Source: Craspedostauros australis
Taxonomy: Eukaryota; Bacillariophyta; Bacillariophyceae; Mastogloiales; Achnanthaceae
Reading direction: 5' to 3'
Assembly: GCA_026770025.1 (NCBI GenBank)
Contig: JAMXDE010000010.1
Location: 1,240,001-1,304,000 of the forward strand
DNA: 64,000 bases
Shown: in pieces, positions 1 through 10,582 of the stretch
How positions within the stretch are numbered: position 1 is the stretch's first letter
Layout: each line of letters opens with the position of its first letter
Translations under genes and position numbers: made by a program
Notes under the pieces: model-generated
Told to the model about the DNA's origin: nothing
The model's input: only the letters and a program-made list of their open reading frames with translations
The model's database searches: none

Positions 1-712
1 CCGCGGCATCATCATCGTCAGCAGCTGCAGCACTGCGACTGTCTGCTGATACCAACGGCTCCACATCGTCGGCGGACACCTTGGTCGACGTCATCGGCAT
101 CCCCTCGACATTGACCTTCCCATCATCATCATCGCTCTCGTCCTCTCCTTTCCCATCATAATGGCATTGCCGCACGGGAATCTCCTCCATATTCAGGATA
201 TAAGGACCGAAGACGAAGTGCAACGCGCAGGTCGATCCCGTCGCACCCACGAACGCCACGCTGCCCATGCCCACTTGCTTGGCGCTGGGTAGGTCTCCGT
301 TCTTCAACGCCATCGCGATGGGAAGACCGACGATGCTCACCACGCACGATGTGATGCTGACGATCTTCAATCGCGTGATCAGATCGCCAATGCGGCTTTG
401 GTAGATGATGGGCCAATCGAATGGCGGCGGTGGTACCTCTTCTTCTGTTGTCACCGATGCAGCGTCGTCCTTGATTTCGGCGTCGTTGCTGTCGGTTGGA
501 GCGTCCTTGGCGAGGTCATCAGCCTCAGTCGCCTTGCTGGAAGCCTCCGTCGTGCTGGCGCGCCAACATTGGACATGGTGGACAGCGTTGGCTGGCTGCG
601 AGAATAGGCCAGACTGCGCACTCTTCGGGATGCTTGGACATCGTCCAATGGAGCGTACCGCCACACGGCTCGATCTGGCCAAGGTGATCAATCTGCCTCC
701 AAACGTCAACAT
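1..712 (-). CDS. TMEM70/TMEM186-like mitochondrial membrane protein, 3' end cut by window
   Basis: The frame is open from the ATG at 712 to the window edge, so about 237 N-terminal residues are visible and the C-terminus is missing. An in-frame stop precedes this ATG, which decides the start. The first ~50 residues carry many Arg, Ser, Leu and Ala and almost no acidic residues (begins MLTFGGRLITLARSSRVAVR), a typical mitochondrial presequence. An acidic linker follows, then a YQSRIGDLITRLK stretch leading into two hydrophobic segments near residues 117-136 and 146-172 ending FGPYIL, then a very acidic tail. A short matrix segment followed by a two-helix hairpin is the layout of the TMEM70/TMEM186/TMEM223 family, inner-membrane factors for respiratory-complex assembly. 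Family assignment is inferred from layout and sparse motifs; mitochondrial location is the firmer part. Confidence 0.6.
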   Translation of the reverse strand, partial: MLTFGGRLITLARSSRVAVRSIGRCPSIPKSAQSGLFSQPANAVHHVQCWRASTTEASSKATEADDLAKDAPTDSNDAEIKDDAASVTTEEEVPPPPFDWPIIYQSRIGDLITRLKIVSITSCVVSIVGLPIAMALKNGDLPSAKQVGMGSVAFVGATGSTCALHFVFGPYILNMEEIPVRQCHYDGKGEDESDDDDGKVNVEGMPMTSTKVSADDVEPLVSADSRSAAAADDDDAA

Positions 713-1173
713 GATGGTGATTTTGTGTGGTTGCGGTGGTCGATGCCAACCACGACGGAGCTTCTTGGTGAGTTTGTTCGAGATGGATCAGAAATCGTGA
801 AGCTAATCAATACGAGCTAATTTGGATCGGAACTTTGCACCACTTTTTCACGTCAAAAATGCGTTCGTAATTTGCCATTATTCTATTTAGATAGGCTAGG
901 CAAGGCATTGTACGGCCTAGAGCATAGATCGTCGACTTCATGAACTCGGATAACAGCATTTGGACTTCATGGATTGCGCTGTATCTCCAACAATTGTACT
1001 CGCACATCAGAAGCTTGCTGGAGGAGTATCGACGTGTGTTATCACTCTAAACCTCCACGTCGGTGGATGAAATTGCAACACCCCCGTCATGGGCAATGTG
1101 GCTGATGGTGCTTCCTTCATCCATTCGAACATCCCATCCATCCAACCAACGAAGAAGATGAGAAGATTCCGCC
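713..1173. other. Intergenic region, nothing recognised
   Basis: 461 bp lying between the start of the TMEM70-like gene and the stop of the downstream phosphatase, both on the minus strand. It should hold the promoter of the first gene and the 3' end of the second. Base composition is AT-richer than the flanking genes. I see no conserved frame or RNA gene. Confidence 0.5.
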
Positions 1174-2529
1174 CTATAGCTCTGCCTCGTCGTGTGCGCT
1201 TTCAGTACTGTCTTCACTGTGGCTGGCCGTCTTGGTATGCCGGCTTTTCATCACTTCGACATTGCCATCTTCATCAATACGAACGATCTGTCCCTGACAT
1301 GTTGGTTCCATGGCCCTGCAAACGGAGTTTCCCTCCCCGTATTCGTACTCGCCGTGGCAATATTCGTTCCCATTCGCGCGGAACCAACGGCTCAGAGATG
1401 AGTCCAGCGCCAAGAATTGACCGCCGCACAAGATCTGAACATCGTCGTTGGGCGTGTGGCCCACGGCCAATTTGGAAACTCCCAATTCGGACAGCAGTTT
1501 CCGCAAGGTTTGGCAATCCCCCTCCGGCGGATGGTTGCCACGATACGTGACCAAATCGTATGTGACCTGACCCACCAGATCATCCTGGAACGCCCGCATT
1601 TTCGTTTGATGGAGGCTGGAAGCAATGTTTGCTGCGGCATCCGACTTCGAGGACATCACTTGCTCCACGACATTCGTCACGACTTCCATTGGACGGATGC
1701 CGCCATGCGCGAATACGGTGTTGCGTTCGACGTGCAGGATGGGACGCTGCTCCAACCAATCGCCCAATTCGGTGCCCGATCGGAAGGATGCTATGTAGTT
1801 GGATTGGTATGCTGCGAGTCGCTCCGCAACGACAGCACGAAGCTCGGGATCCGGAATGAATTCGAGGATGGACCTTTTGCCGGTTTCTGGATGCAACGTG
1901 GGTGTCATGATGTACGCGTTGTGATGATTCCGTGCGTACGCTTGCATCGTGGCGTTGAAGACGGCCTCGAGGACCATGCGGTCGGCGGAATCCGTGTCGT
2001 CCACGTAATTGACGTATTCCAACGGGTGCAGCGAAGCGTACGCCAAATCCATGAACCGATGATGATCCCATTCCTCACGGTCGCCATTGCGATCCAGCAG
2101 CAATTCCAATTCATGGTTGCCCATCAAGGCCGTGACGTAGGTGGGAAAGACTACCGTCAAATTCTTGACAAATTCAAGGGTCTGCTTGCACTGTGGGCCC
2201 TTGTCGACGTAGTCACCAAGGAAGACGATCGTGCTGGTTGGATCTGCCCAGGTCCATTGCGACGAGGCTGTTGGTGCAATGTCCAGGTTTTCCACCAACC
2301 CAGTTCGCGCCACCCAATGCTTAGCGCAATCTGCGTCGCCATGAAGATCACCAATGACGTATGTTGAATGTCGATGATGCTGCTTCCCGTTGCTCAGTTT
2401 GCGGTGACGATGCTGCTCATCAACGCCATCAACGCCATCACCATCCGTATGCAACTTGGCGCTTGCATCTGCGATGCCAACAATGGCAGAGAGGCATTGT
2501 GAGACGAAGAACAGCCCGATTGGCTTCAT
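1174..2529 (-). CDS. Secreted or organellar PPP-family metallophosphatase (Shewanella-like type)
   Basis: Single-exon protein of 451 residues. It begins with a hydrophobic signal segment (about residues 4-24, ending AIVGIADASA), so it enters the secretory route. The binuclear-metal signature of phosphoprotein phosphatases is complete: GDLHGD at 60-65, GDYVDKG at 105-111, GNHE at 137-140, FAHGG at 273-277 and GHTP at 357-360. The spacing, a large insert between GNHE and the second half, and the absence of the PP1/PP2A C-terminal signature fit the bacterial-like SLP group found in plants, algae and other protists. The substrate cannot be read from sequence. The last 25 residues are Ser/His/Glu-rich and probably disordered. 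Plastid targeting is not evident because no Phe motif follows the signal segment. Confidence 0.85.
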   Translation of the reverse strand: MKPIGLFFVSQCLSAIVGIADASAKLHTDGDGVDGVDEQHRHRKLSNGKQHHRHSTYVIGDLHGDADCAKHWVARTGLVENLDIAPTASSQWTWADPTSTIVFLGDYVDKGPQCKQTLEFVKNLTVVFPTYVTALMGNHELELLLDRNGDREEWDHHRFMDLAYASLHPLEYVNYVDDTDSADRMVLEAVFNATMQAYARNHHNAYIMTPTLHPETGKRSILEFIPDPELRAVVAERLAAYQSNYIASFRSGTELGDWLEQRPILHVERNTVFAHGGIRPMEVVTNVVEQVMSSKSDAAANIASSLHQTKMRAFQDDLVGQVTYDLVTYRGNHPPEGDCQTLRKLLSELGVSKLAVGHTPNDDVQILCGGQFLALDSSLSRWFRANGNEYCHGEYEYGEGNSVCRAMEPTCQGQIVRIDEDGNVEVMKSRHTKTASHSEDSTESAHDEAEL

Positions 2530-3177
2530 AACTGTGTGTTGGTGGGTGAAGAGCGCCTTGCTCGATGTCTACTTCCACTGTTCGAAGCCCATCGACTTGG
2601 GCACATCCAGAGTTTGTGGGTGGTGCCAATGACACCACCAACTTTGGAGGCGAGGAAACACACGAAAAAATGAGAGTTCGAAGTCCAAAATGCAGCGCCG
2701 CCAAATTGCATCGATTCAGTCAAAAAAGATGATTTACCACATGGTTTCTGCGTTTATCGAGACTTTAGTCAGAAACGACAACAACAGTTTCATCTTGATC
2801 AATTCCCAATCGTGCATCAAAGCAAAATGAACCAGCAGAATAGGATAAAATAAGCATATGTGTAATTGCCGTAGATCCTTGATAGCTAAACGAAACCAAA
2901 CAAGACGAACGTCATGCACATGAAGCTGCGGCACCGTACGACTATCTTGGACAGGCCTGTTTCGACCGCACAAACGTGGGGATGAATAGGATTGAGAGCC
3001 ACGTCTTCTTCTGCCTTCTCGCTACGATCACCACGCACTATCTCTCCTCTCACTTCTCTCGCATCCCGTTACATCTCTCGTCATAATCCCATTCTCCACC
3101 ATAGGAGCATGTTCCTCTGTGCTCAAATACCCTCATGACTATAGTTACGACGTTGCGACTGTCGCAACATTTTCCGT
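2530..3177. other. Intergenic region, nothing recognised
   Basis: 648 bp between two minus-strand genes. It should contain the promoter of the phosphatase gene near 2530-2800 and the 3' untranslated region of the sulfotransferase gene. Only short frames lacking conserved motifs are present. Confidence 0.5.
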
Positions 3178-4740
3178 CTATTTGAGTTTCTCCAGCAGAT
3201 CTTCCCACGTGTTTACACCCTCGAACAACCGGTCCAGGTTGACATTGCAAAATTCACGCTTTTCGTATGCAACACGATGAAACGCGGAGCGATGCGCCGC
3301 TTCGCCATTGGGAGAAGAATACCATGCCGGCATCCACTCTTCCTCGACTGCAAGTGACATGGCCAACAGCTCTGCCAACTCCTCGTCGGGTGGGCAATCC
3401 AATGGGAGATCCGCCATGGTCTTGTTCAGAACCCGTCCATGATGATCCGCTAGCTCGCCAACCACCTTCAATCGCCGCTTCTTCGTCTGCATGGCCTGGC
3501 TGATCACACCGCGTTGCGCGGCAGCGAACACGATGCCATTGTAAGCATACCACGCCATCTTGCGAACGTTCTTCGGCTTGTTTTCCGTCTGTTGTCGCAA
3601 GTGCCCGCACGACTTTGGAGCGTCTTGGATGAAGTCGCACAAGAGCTGCTGCGAGATGTGACGGTCATCATGGAAGTTCATGATATGGATGGGGAATCCG
3701 CCACCGTCTCGCCACGCCGAGATTACGCCGTCCATGAACATGTACGAAGATGCGACGGTGGTGGTGTTGCGTTGCCCGTTATGAGGGGGCGTTGAGCTCT
3801 CGTTCATCCATTCCCGAATCGATGTCCACGTGTGAGCATGTCCTGTGCCACCATCCTTGGGCCAAAGAGACGAGCTGCGCTGGCGTTCGGTATCCTGTCC
3901 CATGAATTGCTTCAGGCTGCTGAGCATCCATTCGAAGACGCGACGATACGTGACGACAACAGTCACATCCCAGCCTTCCAGAAGATCACGCAAGTTCTCG
4001 AAATAAGCCGGCGTCTTGTACAGCCCGCTGTGCCTGTACTTGTGCCGACGCGATTCCATCTCCTCGCTGTGTATCAGCGACACGTTCTGGTCTCTTGCTC
4101 TGTCGAGGACATTTTTCGCATGCGTCAAGCGTGGTGGCACCTTGATGGGCAATGATGGAGACGATGATCCTATCATTGCGGCGGCTGCATGAGTTGGAAC
4201 GCTGCGGTTGGTTGGCAACACCAACAGCTGCAGCTGCAGCCGCTTCTTGCGCTCCATGTATTCCGAATAGTCATCGATCATGGTGTTCCTTCGGAACATC
4301 GCCTTCAACGTGTGCATGCGCAGGCCCGGGAACGGCGTCCTGATGCATCTACGTCCAGAATGCCAGTATTTGTCTTCGGAGAGGTGCCCATGCTTCATGA
4401 GCTCCACCAGATCATCCTGCAGCGTGGTCGTGGCGGTCTTGGGCGGTCCAAGATGAAGCACCAGCCGAGGCTTCATCGTTGGTACAGACTTGGAATTGGC
4501 CGAGAATGTTGGTCGTGGTTGAATCGCTGCAGCATCGTTGTTGATTAGCGCTTCTTCTGATAATGATGGTCGTGTGGGTATCGACGCGTCATCTTCGTTC
4601 ACAGCAAGTTCTGTCGTTGGTCCATCGAATGAAACGTGCTGCTGCGGCACGTTCCTTGAGAGGAGGAGTTGCACCATCAGGAAGGATATTGCAACCAACA
4701 CCCAAGTCAGCTGCAGTATCGCCATCCTTGTGTTCTTCAT
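3178..4740 (-). CDS. Type II membrane sulfotransferase-like protein
   Basis: Protein of 520 residues. A short cytosolic tail (MKNTR) is followed by one hydrophobic segment at about residues 6-28, then a Ser/Thr-rich stem, the usual shape of a Golgi type II enzyme. The motif LHLGPPKTATTTLQ near residues 93-106 matches the 5'-phosphosulfate loop that binds the donor PAPS (hxxGxPKTaTTxLQ). A second motif, VTYRRVFEWMLSSLKQF, is in the right place and has the Arg and Ser expected of the 3'-phosphate-binding helix. Likely role: transfer of sulfate to polysaccharide or glycoprotein in the Golgi; the acceptor is unknown. The gene is head-to-head with the IGPS-like gene about 1 kb away. Confidence 0.75.
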   Translation of the reverse strand: MKNTRMAILQLTWVLVAISFLMVQLLLSRNVPQQHVSFDGPTTELAVNEDDASIPTRPSLSEEALINNDAAAIQPRPTFSANSKSVPTMKPRLVLHLGPPKTATTTLQDDLVELMKHGHLSEDKYWHSGRRCIRTPFPGLRMHTLKAMFRRNTMIDDYSEYMERKKRLQLQLLVLPTNRSVPTHAAAAMIGSSSPSLPIKVPPRLTHAKNVLDRARDQNVSLIHSEEMESRRHKYRHSGLYKTPAYFENLRDLLEGWDVTVVVTYRRVFEWMLSSLKQFMGQDTERQRSSSLWPKDGGTGHAHTWTSIREWMNESSTPPHNGQRNTTTVASSYMFMDGVISAWRDGGGFPIHIMNFHDDRHISQQLLCDFIQDAPKSCGHLRQQTENKPKNVRKMAWYAYNGIVFAAAQRGVISQAMQTKKRRLKVVGELADHHGRVLNKTMADLPLDCPPDEELAELLAMSLAVEEEWMPAWYSSPNGEAAHRSAFHRVAYEKREFCNVNLDRLFEGVNTWEDLLEKLK

Positions 4741-5789
4741 CTTGTTTGGTGATGTCGGTGCCCTCCACGATACGAGTAGGTGGAGCGTGGGTGCACGGCT
4801 GTTCTTGCTGCGTGCAAACGCAGCAAGGCATGCATCATTCCGTGTGGAATCGACGTCTGTTGTCAGGAAGGAAGGTCCGCGCTGCGCTTCGCTGGTGATG
4901 GCGTTCGAATGTTGTGAGTTCCTTGTGTTGCGGGGTTCTCCCCTTTTTGGGTGTGTTGGTTTGGGTGATCTTGTTGGTGAAGATCTGGCTTAGATACGGA
5001 GGTGCGGCCAAACGTTCATTCAACTCGAATTGAGATGAAGCATCTAAAAGAAGATAGGGAGTCTTGACAATTGATGGGAAGAAGACAAATTGCCGCTGCT
5101 CCGACAATCACCAATACTGTCATCGCGAAGCTAACAAGGAATGCAAGCCTGAACCGGAAGTCATTCTTCGCGCATCCCTCTAACAATAGAGAGATACATA
5201 CAACTATGATTGCTGCTATCTATTATAGATCATTGTTGGATGCCTCACTCTATCATTGGTGCACGGATTGGTAGTTCATAGACTGCTCCTGTTTCGATTT
5301 CGTTGTTCGTGTGTGTCTGGCTGACGTACGTCGTTTCGCGGATGTTGATGTCTTTGAATTTGAGTGGCAGAAAATGCAAAACAGAACAAACGAGCGAACG
5401 AACGAACGAACGAACGAACGAACGAACGAACGAACGAACGAACGAACGAACGAACGAATGAAGAGAGAAAAGTGGCCACCATGGACATCAACGTTGACGG
5501 CGGTCTCCAAGGAAAGCCCCCGTTGCGCGCCGTTGTACGCCAGACACCTCCCACCCACATCAACCCACATGCGACAGAGCGACAGTACCAGCATCAGCAA
5601 CATCATCATCTTTTCAGTCCTTCGGTCATTCATTGCTCGACACCCATCCCTTCTCATTCAGAATACCACTAAGCACCAGCATTGTGAGATACGTTCCCCA
5701 AGTACTGCCTGCACTCATACAAACGAATCGCAACCACTCCAGACAAAGTACCATAGAATACAGCACATCACCATAACCGCACTATTACA
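4741..5789. other. Divergent promoter region with AACG microsatellite
   Basis: 1049 bp separating two head-to-head genes, the sulfotransferase-like gene (-) and the IGPS-like gene (+). It must contain both promoters and the 5' leader of the latter. Apart from a tetranucleotide repeat near its middle I see no coding potential; the long TNER/RTNE-type frames are translations of the repeat. Confidence 0.6.
5395..5458. repeat. (AACG)n tetranucleotide microsatellite
   Basis: About sixteen near-perfect copies of AACG in tandem, flanked by slightly degenerate copies on the left. It lies about 330 bp upstream of the IGPS-like start codon, inside the divergent promoter interval. Likely length-polymorphic; no function is implied. 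Confidence 0.95.
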
Positions 5790-6902
5790 ATGAGGCTCTC
5801 CTTGACATCCACAATGGCCCTTGCCATGAGCATTGCCTCTTGCGTTCAGACAGTCCATAGTTTTGCTCCACCATCCGCACGACCAATGCCATCAGCAGCG
5901 GCAGCAAGCGCAACATCATCCTCCACAAGCCTCTTCGCCATCGGTGTCCTGGCCAAAAAGGCCAAGGAGGCGACGTTGCGCCAATACATTTCCGATGGCG
6001 TCGAACCCGCCGTCATGGAGAAGTACGAAGTGATGAAGAAGGCCTTGGCCGACGAGTCCGCACCCATTGATATCACCGACAGCGCCTTCCCGACCCCGCT
6101 GCAAGACACGTTGACGCGCCGCGTCGGCACCATCACACTGATTGCCGAATTCAAGCGCAAAATGGCCACCGGAGACATGATTTCCGACCGCGCCTTCGAT
6201 CCCGAGCTGCTGTCGGGTGAGTTTCGGGAATTCGGTGCCTCCGCCATCGCCGTCATGACCGACGAGCGCATGGGAGGTTGCACTCAAAAGGATCTGAAGA
6301 CAATCGTCGAAGAGCAACGTCGTGCCCGAATGGAGGTGCCGGGCCCCGTCAGCGTCATCAACAACGATCTCATCATCGACACCTTGCAGATTGCCCAAAG
6401 CGCAGCGAACGGTGCCGAGGCGGCCGTGTTTGATTACGCGTTGCTGGGCGCCGATGAGACTGTGCAATTCCTCAAGGCTGCGCAAGCCTTGGGGTTGGAG
6501 TCGATCGTGTCGGTGTCGACGAAGGAGGATGCGCAGGCCGCCATCGATCTGGGTGCGCGCATGATCATGGTGACGGGGGTCGCTGATCTGGAGGAGCGCA
6601 TTGCGGCCATTGAAGGCCTCACCATCCCGGAAGGCCGCACTGTTACCACCATTGCGAACATCCCGGCTCATGCGGATCAGGGATACGAAGAAATTGAAGA
6701 AGTTTGGGCTTGCCGTGATCGAGGATACAACGTCGTGTGGGTTAACGATGTGCTGTACAAGGGCGGAGCGGACTCCATCGAACATCCAGGTGCTATCATC
6801 AAGAGCATGACATCCAAGAGCTCCCTGAAGTGGGCATCTCCAATGGTCAAGAGCGGACGCGGCGAAGGAGCGAAGGAATACCTCGGCGATATCCTCATGT
6901 AA
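5790..6902 (+). CDS. Plastid-targeted indole-3-glycerol-phosphate-synthase-like protein, catalytic residues lost
   Basis: Single exon, 370 residues. The N-terminus is a diatom-type bipartite plastid presequence: a signal peptide (about 1-24) ending TVHS, then FAPP, the Phe-containing motif required for import, then a Ser/Ala-rich transit segment. The remainder aligns along its length with the TIM barrel of indole-3-glycerol phosphate synthase, an enzyme of tryptophan synthesis: LIAEFKRK (usual AEFKK), NNDLIIDTLQI (usual AKDFxIDxxQ), LESIVSVSTKEDAQAAIDLGA (usual LVEVHxxEExxxAxxxGA). The first Glu and Lys are kept, but the catalytic Lys of the second motif is Asn, the Glu of the third is Ser, and the later Asn and phosphate-binding Ser/Gly motifs are not recognisable. 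It may be a pseudoenzyme or act on another substrate. Fold assignment is good; function is open. Confidence 0.75.
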   Translation: MRLSLTSTMALAMSIASCVQTVHSFAPPSARPMPSAAAASATSSSTSLFAIGVLAKKAKEATLRQYISDGVEPAVMEKYEVMKKALADESAPIDITDSAFPTPLQDTLTRRVGTITLIAEFKRKMATGDMISDRAFDPELLSGEFREFGASAIAVMTDERMGGCTQKDLKTIVEEQRRARMEVPGPVSVINNDLIIDTLQIAQSAANGAEAAVFDYALLGADETVQFLKAAQALGLESIVSVSTKEDAQAAIDLGARMIMVTGVADLEERIAAIEGLTIPEGRTVTTIANIPAHADQGYEEIEEVWACRDRGYNVVWVNDVLYKGGADSIEHPGAIIKSMTSKSSLKWASPMVKSGRGEGAKEYLGDILM

Positions 6903-7044
6903 ACGAGTCGGCTGCCAGAGAGTCGGACATTTCATACTTTTCTTGAGTATTCGGAGATCAACCAACAGCTAATCCTGCAACCAGCAGCAGTACTAGTAAG
7001 AGTCAATCCAGTCGAACTCAGCTCAACTCAACTCTACCCTATCA
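6903..7044. other. Short convergent intergenic spacer
   Basis: 142 bp between the stop codons of two convergent genes (IGPS-like and MCM6). The transcripts' 3' ends very probably overlap or abut here. No clear terminator-like feature is visible. Confidence 0.5.
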
Positions 7045-10000
7045 TTACTGAACTTCGTAGTTCGGGTGCACGGCAAGGACAGTCTTGAGTTCCTCCTTTT
7101 TGTTCTTGGGCGGATCACCAACCGTGACGAGGATACGATCGACATTGATCAAACGACGAATCACAAGGTTCACCTTCTTCTTCATCTCCTCCCTCAATTC
7201 TTCGGAATCGCCAAACATGTCCTCGCACTGGCCGACGTACCAATCCAGCATCTGCTTCCATGTCATATGTTCCGGTGCTCCGGCTTCATCTGTCGACTTG
7301 TCTCCCTCTTCTCCATCCAACGCAGTGGTCTCCAGTGCCCGCAGATGCCCCGCAATTGCATTGGCGATGGTTTCGTACTCTTCGAATGAGATCTTGGTCT
7401 TTTTCTTCTTCTTTTTCTTCTTCGTCGGTTTCGGCCGTACTTCCGCGTTGGGAACTTCACGACCATCGTCGTTGTTTGCGCCAGGCTCCTGTTCTGGGCT
7501 GTATTCGCCAGGTCGTGATGCTGCCATCGCGGACTGTGGTTGCGTTTCCATGCCCTGAACAGCATTGTTCGTGTTGGTTTGTGAATCGTCGTTGTTGTCA
7601 TCGCCGTCGTCGTCATCGTCATCATTTGCATTCGAACCATTGTTCAATTCCTCTTCTTCCTCCTCATCTTCCACCTCCACGTCCGATGTCTCCACCTGGA
7701 TGATGCTGGTCTTGAGCAATCGAAACGCCTCCCGCACGTAGGCTGGCTGAATTTCATCCGCGCAATACAGACGCGCCAGCGCCTCGGACAACCGCACCAT
7801 GCTTTCGAGCTGACGCACCGTGATGCGGTAGGCGGATCTGGATCGACCCAGAGTGTCGCCTTGACGCAGCTTGCGGTAACAGTCCACCATCATTTTTTGG
7901 CTTTCGGGTGTGAGGCGTGGATTCAACGTTCTGGCGAAGCGAATATACCGACGCATCTGATCTCGCGTGAAGGGAGTCCGCACCGCCGTGTTCTCGCATC
8001 TATGAACGTTCAAGATGTGCGTGGCGACTTGCCGATCCGAATCGGGGTTGCATTCATCGAGGACGACGAAAAAGAGATCAAACCGACTCAGGATGGGTGC
8101 CGAAAGGGCGATGTTGGACTTCAGCGTTTTGGTCCGATCGTACCGTCCGTATATTGGATTGGCTGCGGCGAGAATGGATGCCCGGGCATTCAGAGTGGCC
8201 TGGATGCCCGCCTTCGTGATACTGATGGTCTGCTGTTCCATGGCCTCGTGAATTGCAACTTGATCTGTTGGATCCATCTTGTCGAATTCATCGATGCAGC
8301 AGATACCGTTATCGGCAAGCATGAGTGCGCCAGCCTCAATGCAGTACTCACCGGTGTCCTGATCTCGTTGAACGGCCGCTGTCAAACCAGCCGCCGACGA
8401 TGCCTTGCCGGATGTATAGACCGTGCGGTTAGGAAGGAAGGCGTGAACGTATTTCAAGAACTGAGATTTGGCCGTTGATGGATCGCCGACGACGCATACG
8501 TTGATGTCGCCTCGCAGCTTGATGCCATCGCTGGTTTGTTTGTGGACACCGCCCAGCAGCATCAGCAGAATTCCCCTCTTCACTTCCTTATGCCCGAACG
8601 TGTTGGGTGCGATCGATTCCACCATCTGATGATTGCATTTCGTCGTTGATTGAGTCATGAGATGAAATAGGAAATGAAATGAAAGGAAGTACAACAGGAG
8701 TTTGTCAGCGTTAATGACATGCGACGAGCTGACAAAGTATCCGCACTGCCGAGAGCGTCACGATTCTCGATGGACATGTCATCAGGTCCTGTTCCATGCA
8801 CTCGTACATCTGCAGGCCAACAGGGAGCTCACCTGATCGTACAACCGTGGGCTGGCCCGCATGGCGCGGATCTCGGCACGCTGCGCCTCCGTGAATTCCA
8901 TCGCCACTTCATCCGACGTTGGCTCGTGATTTTCCACCGTGGCTGCCTTGCCAAATAAGAATGACGCCGTCACTTGTTCGTTGTTGTTGGCTTGCTGCGC
9001 CGATTCGGCCGGCAGCACGGAGCATGCCACAAAGCACAGCCGATAGGTCAGCTCGCGCACACCCAATGCCGCCAGTCCGCGCACGCCCCCGCCACCCCCA
9101 GCAGCGGCATCGCTGGGACGGACCCGACTTTTGGAGGCCTGCGCGGCTTCCCCAGCACGCGCCAATGCCGATCCGTCGGGTATGACGACGAGACTTCCCG
9201 TGAAGATGCATTTATCACCGGCCTTGGCGCGTTCCACCATCTCATTGCGAATGATGATGTCCATCGATCGGGGCATGGAGCCGGGAGGTATCTGGTTGGA
9301 ATTCTCCTGCACGCGCAGCTTCTGCCAATCCACGAATTCGCTCTGCCGGATCTCCAACGTGAATGCCATCGGCGACGTGTTCTTGCATCGTGGATTGCGA
9401 CAGATAGTGGGTCGGGTGTAGTGGAACTGCTGTGGTATGCTGGGTGCAACGAGTCCGCATTTGTTGCACCGGAATGTTCCGGCCAGGAGTTCTGGCTTGA
9501 CGTCAGATGTTCGTGTGACCGTGCCGTTGACAGCTGACAGTGCCCCCACCACATCGGTGCGCAGCGTTCGGACAGATGACTCCTTTGGAAGGTTATGCAC
9601 AGCGACGAAGAACGTCGGAGGCAGCGTTGATGCATTCGTCGTTTCTCTCAATTGTGGGTGCATGTCGAAGATGAAGCTTTGCACTGCTCTGCGCAGGAAG
9701 GGCTCGAAACGAATGAATTCCCCTTTGATGGCATCTGCCAGTTCTGGATCATGCCTGACAACATGTTCGAAGTTGAGCAGCAATGTGCTTGAGAAACCAG
9801 AGAGGCCATCCCCGCCTGCTCCGTCCTCCTGCGTATCACCAGATCTCCGACTCATGTGCAGCCTCGCTATTCTGTCTGCCTGCTCGGAATATGGGTGGAT
9901 GTAAGAAACTTGCCGTTGCATTCTGCTCTCATTATCATCGTCGCCGTCGTCCTCCTGCGTTTGATCAATCTCATCTCCTTGCACTTCCTGTCGGCTGTTC

Positions 10001-10582
10001 CAAAAAAGATTACGTCGTATTTGGTTATGGTCGTAATCATGGTCACGGTCACGGCATTTACCCATGTGAATGTTGAAGGTTGAAGATTGCGATTCAGAAG
10101 ATGACGAATGGCAAGGTTAGTATGATCCAGTACTCGCCATGCACGAAAGGGCGGGTGGACAGCCCAACCCTCGTAATCACATTATGATCCACAAGCACAG
10201 TCCATCTGCATGTCCATTCACGAATCTAGTCATCCAAGTAACACTCCAACTCAGTTCGACTCACATCAGCTCACCCCAGATCAAGCCCATCACACAATGA
10301 AAGCACTCACTAATCCACAAGGAATTGCAAAAAGGCTTGCCGCACCAATTCCCCACTCTCATCCACAATTGTGAATTCCGCCACACCATCCGCCGCAGCG
10401 CCCATGATTGCGGCATCGCCATCCATGTTGCGTCCTCGTGCCGTCGTGGCTGCGGTTGCTTCTTCCGTATTCATTGCGGCGACTTCAGCTGCCGTGGCCT
10501 CATTCGTTAAATTGTCGTCGCCGCCACCATCGTGGTGGGGCGGCAACTCTGGCGGTGGCATATCCTCGTCTCCGTACTCCAT
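7045..10582 (-). CDS. MCM6: DNA replication licensing helicase subunit MCM6 (3 exons)
   Basis: Reconstructed as exons 10582-10311, 9994-8833 and 8625-7045, joined by introns of 316 bp (phase 2) and 207 bp (phase 0), giving about 1004 residues. Exon 1 (MEYGDED...) supplies the N-terminal helix; the second join reads SPRLYDQ/MVESIAPNTFGH, the usual MCM6 sequence. A zinc-binding pair CNKC ... CRNPRC lies at about 266-294. The AAA+ core has Walker A GDPSTAKS (about 522-530), Walker B CCIDEFDKM (about 582-590) and arginine finger SRFDL (about 658). The C-terminal winged helix ends VHPNYEVQ, matching the VNPNY end of MCM6. It is a subunit of the MCM2-7 replicative helicase in the nucleus. An acidic insert and a long Lys run (near 7400-7430) precede the winged helix. 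The first intron's acceptor is the least certain point. Confidence 0.93.

Noticed and set aside
1417-2367. 316-codon plus-strand frame opposite the phosphatase gene
   Set aside because: Antisense shadow. The minus strand carries all the PPP motifs, while this frame has none.
5311-5793. Long frames through the AACG repeat (TNER and RSFV type translations)
   Set aside because: They exist because a 4-base repeat free of stops translates openly in every frame. No domain or conserved flank.
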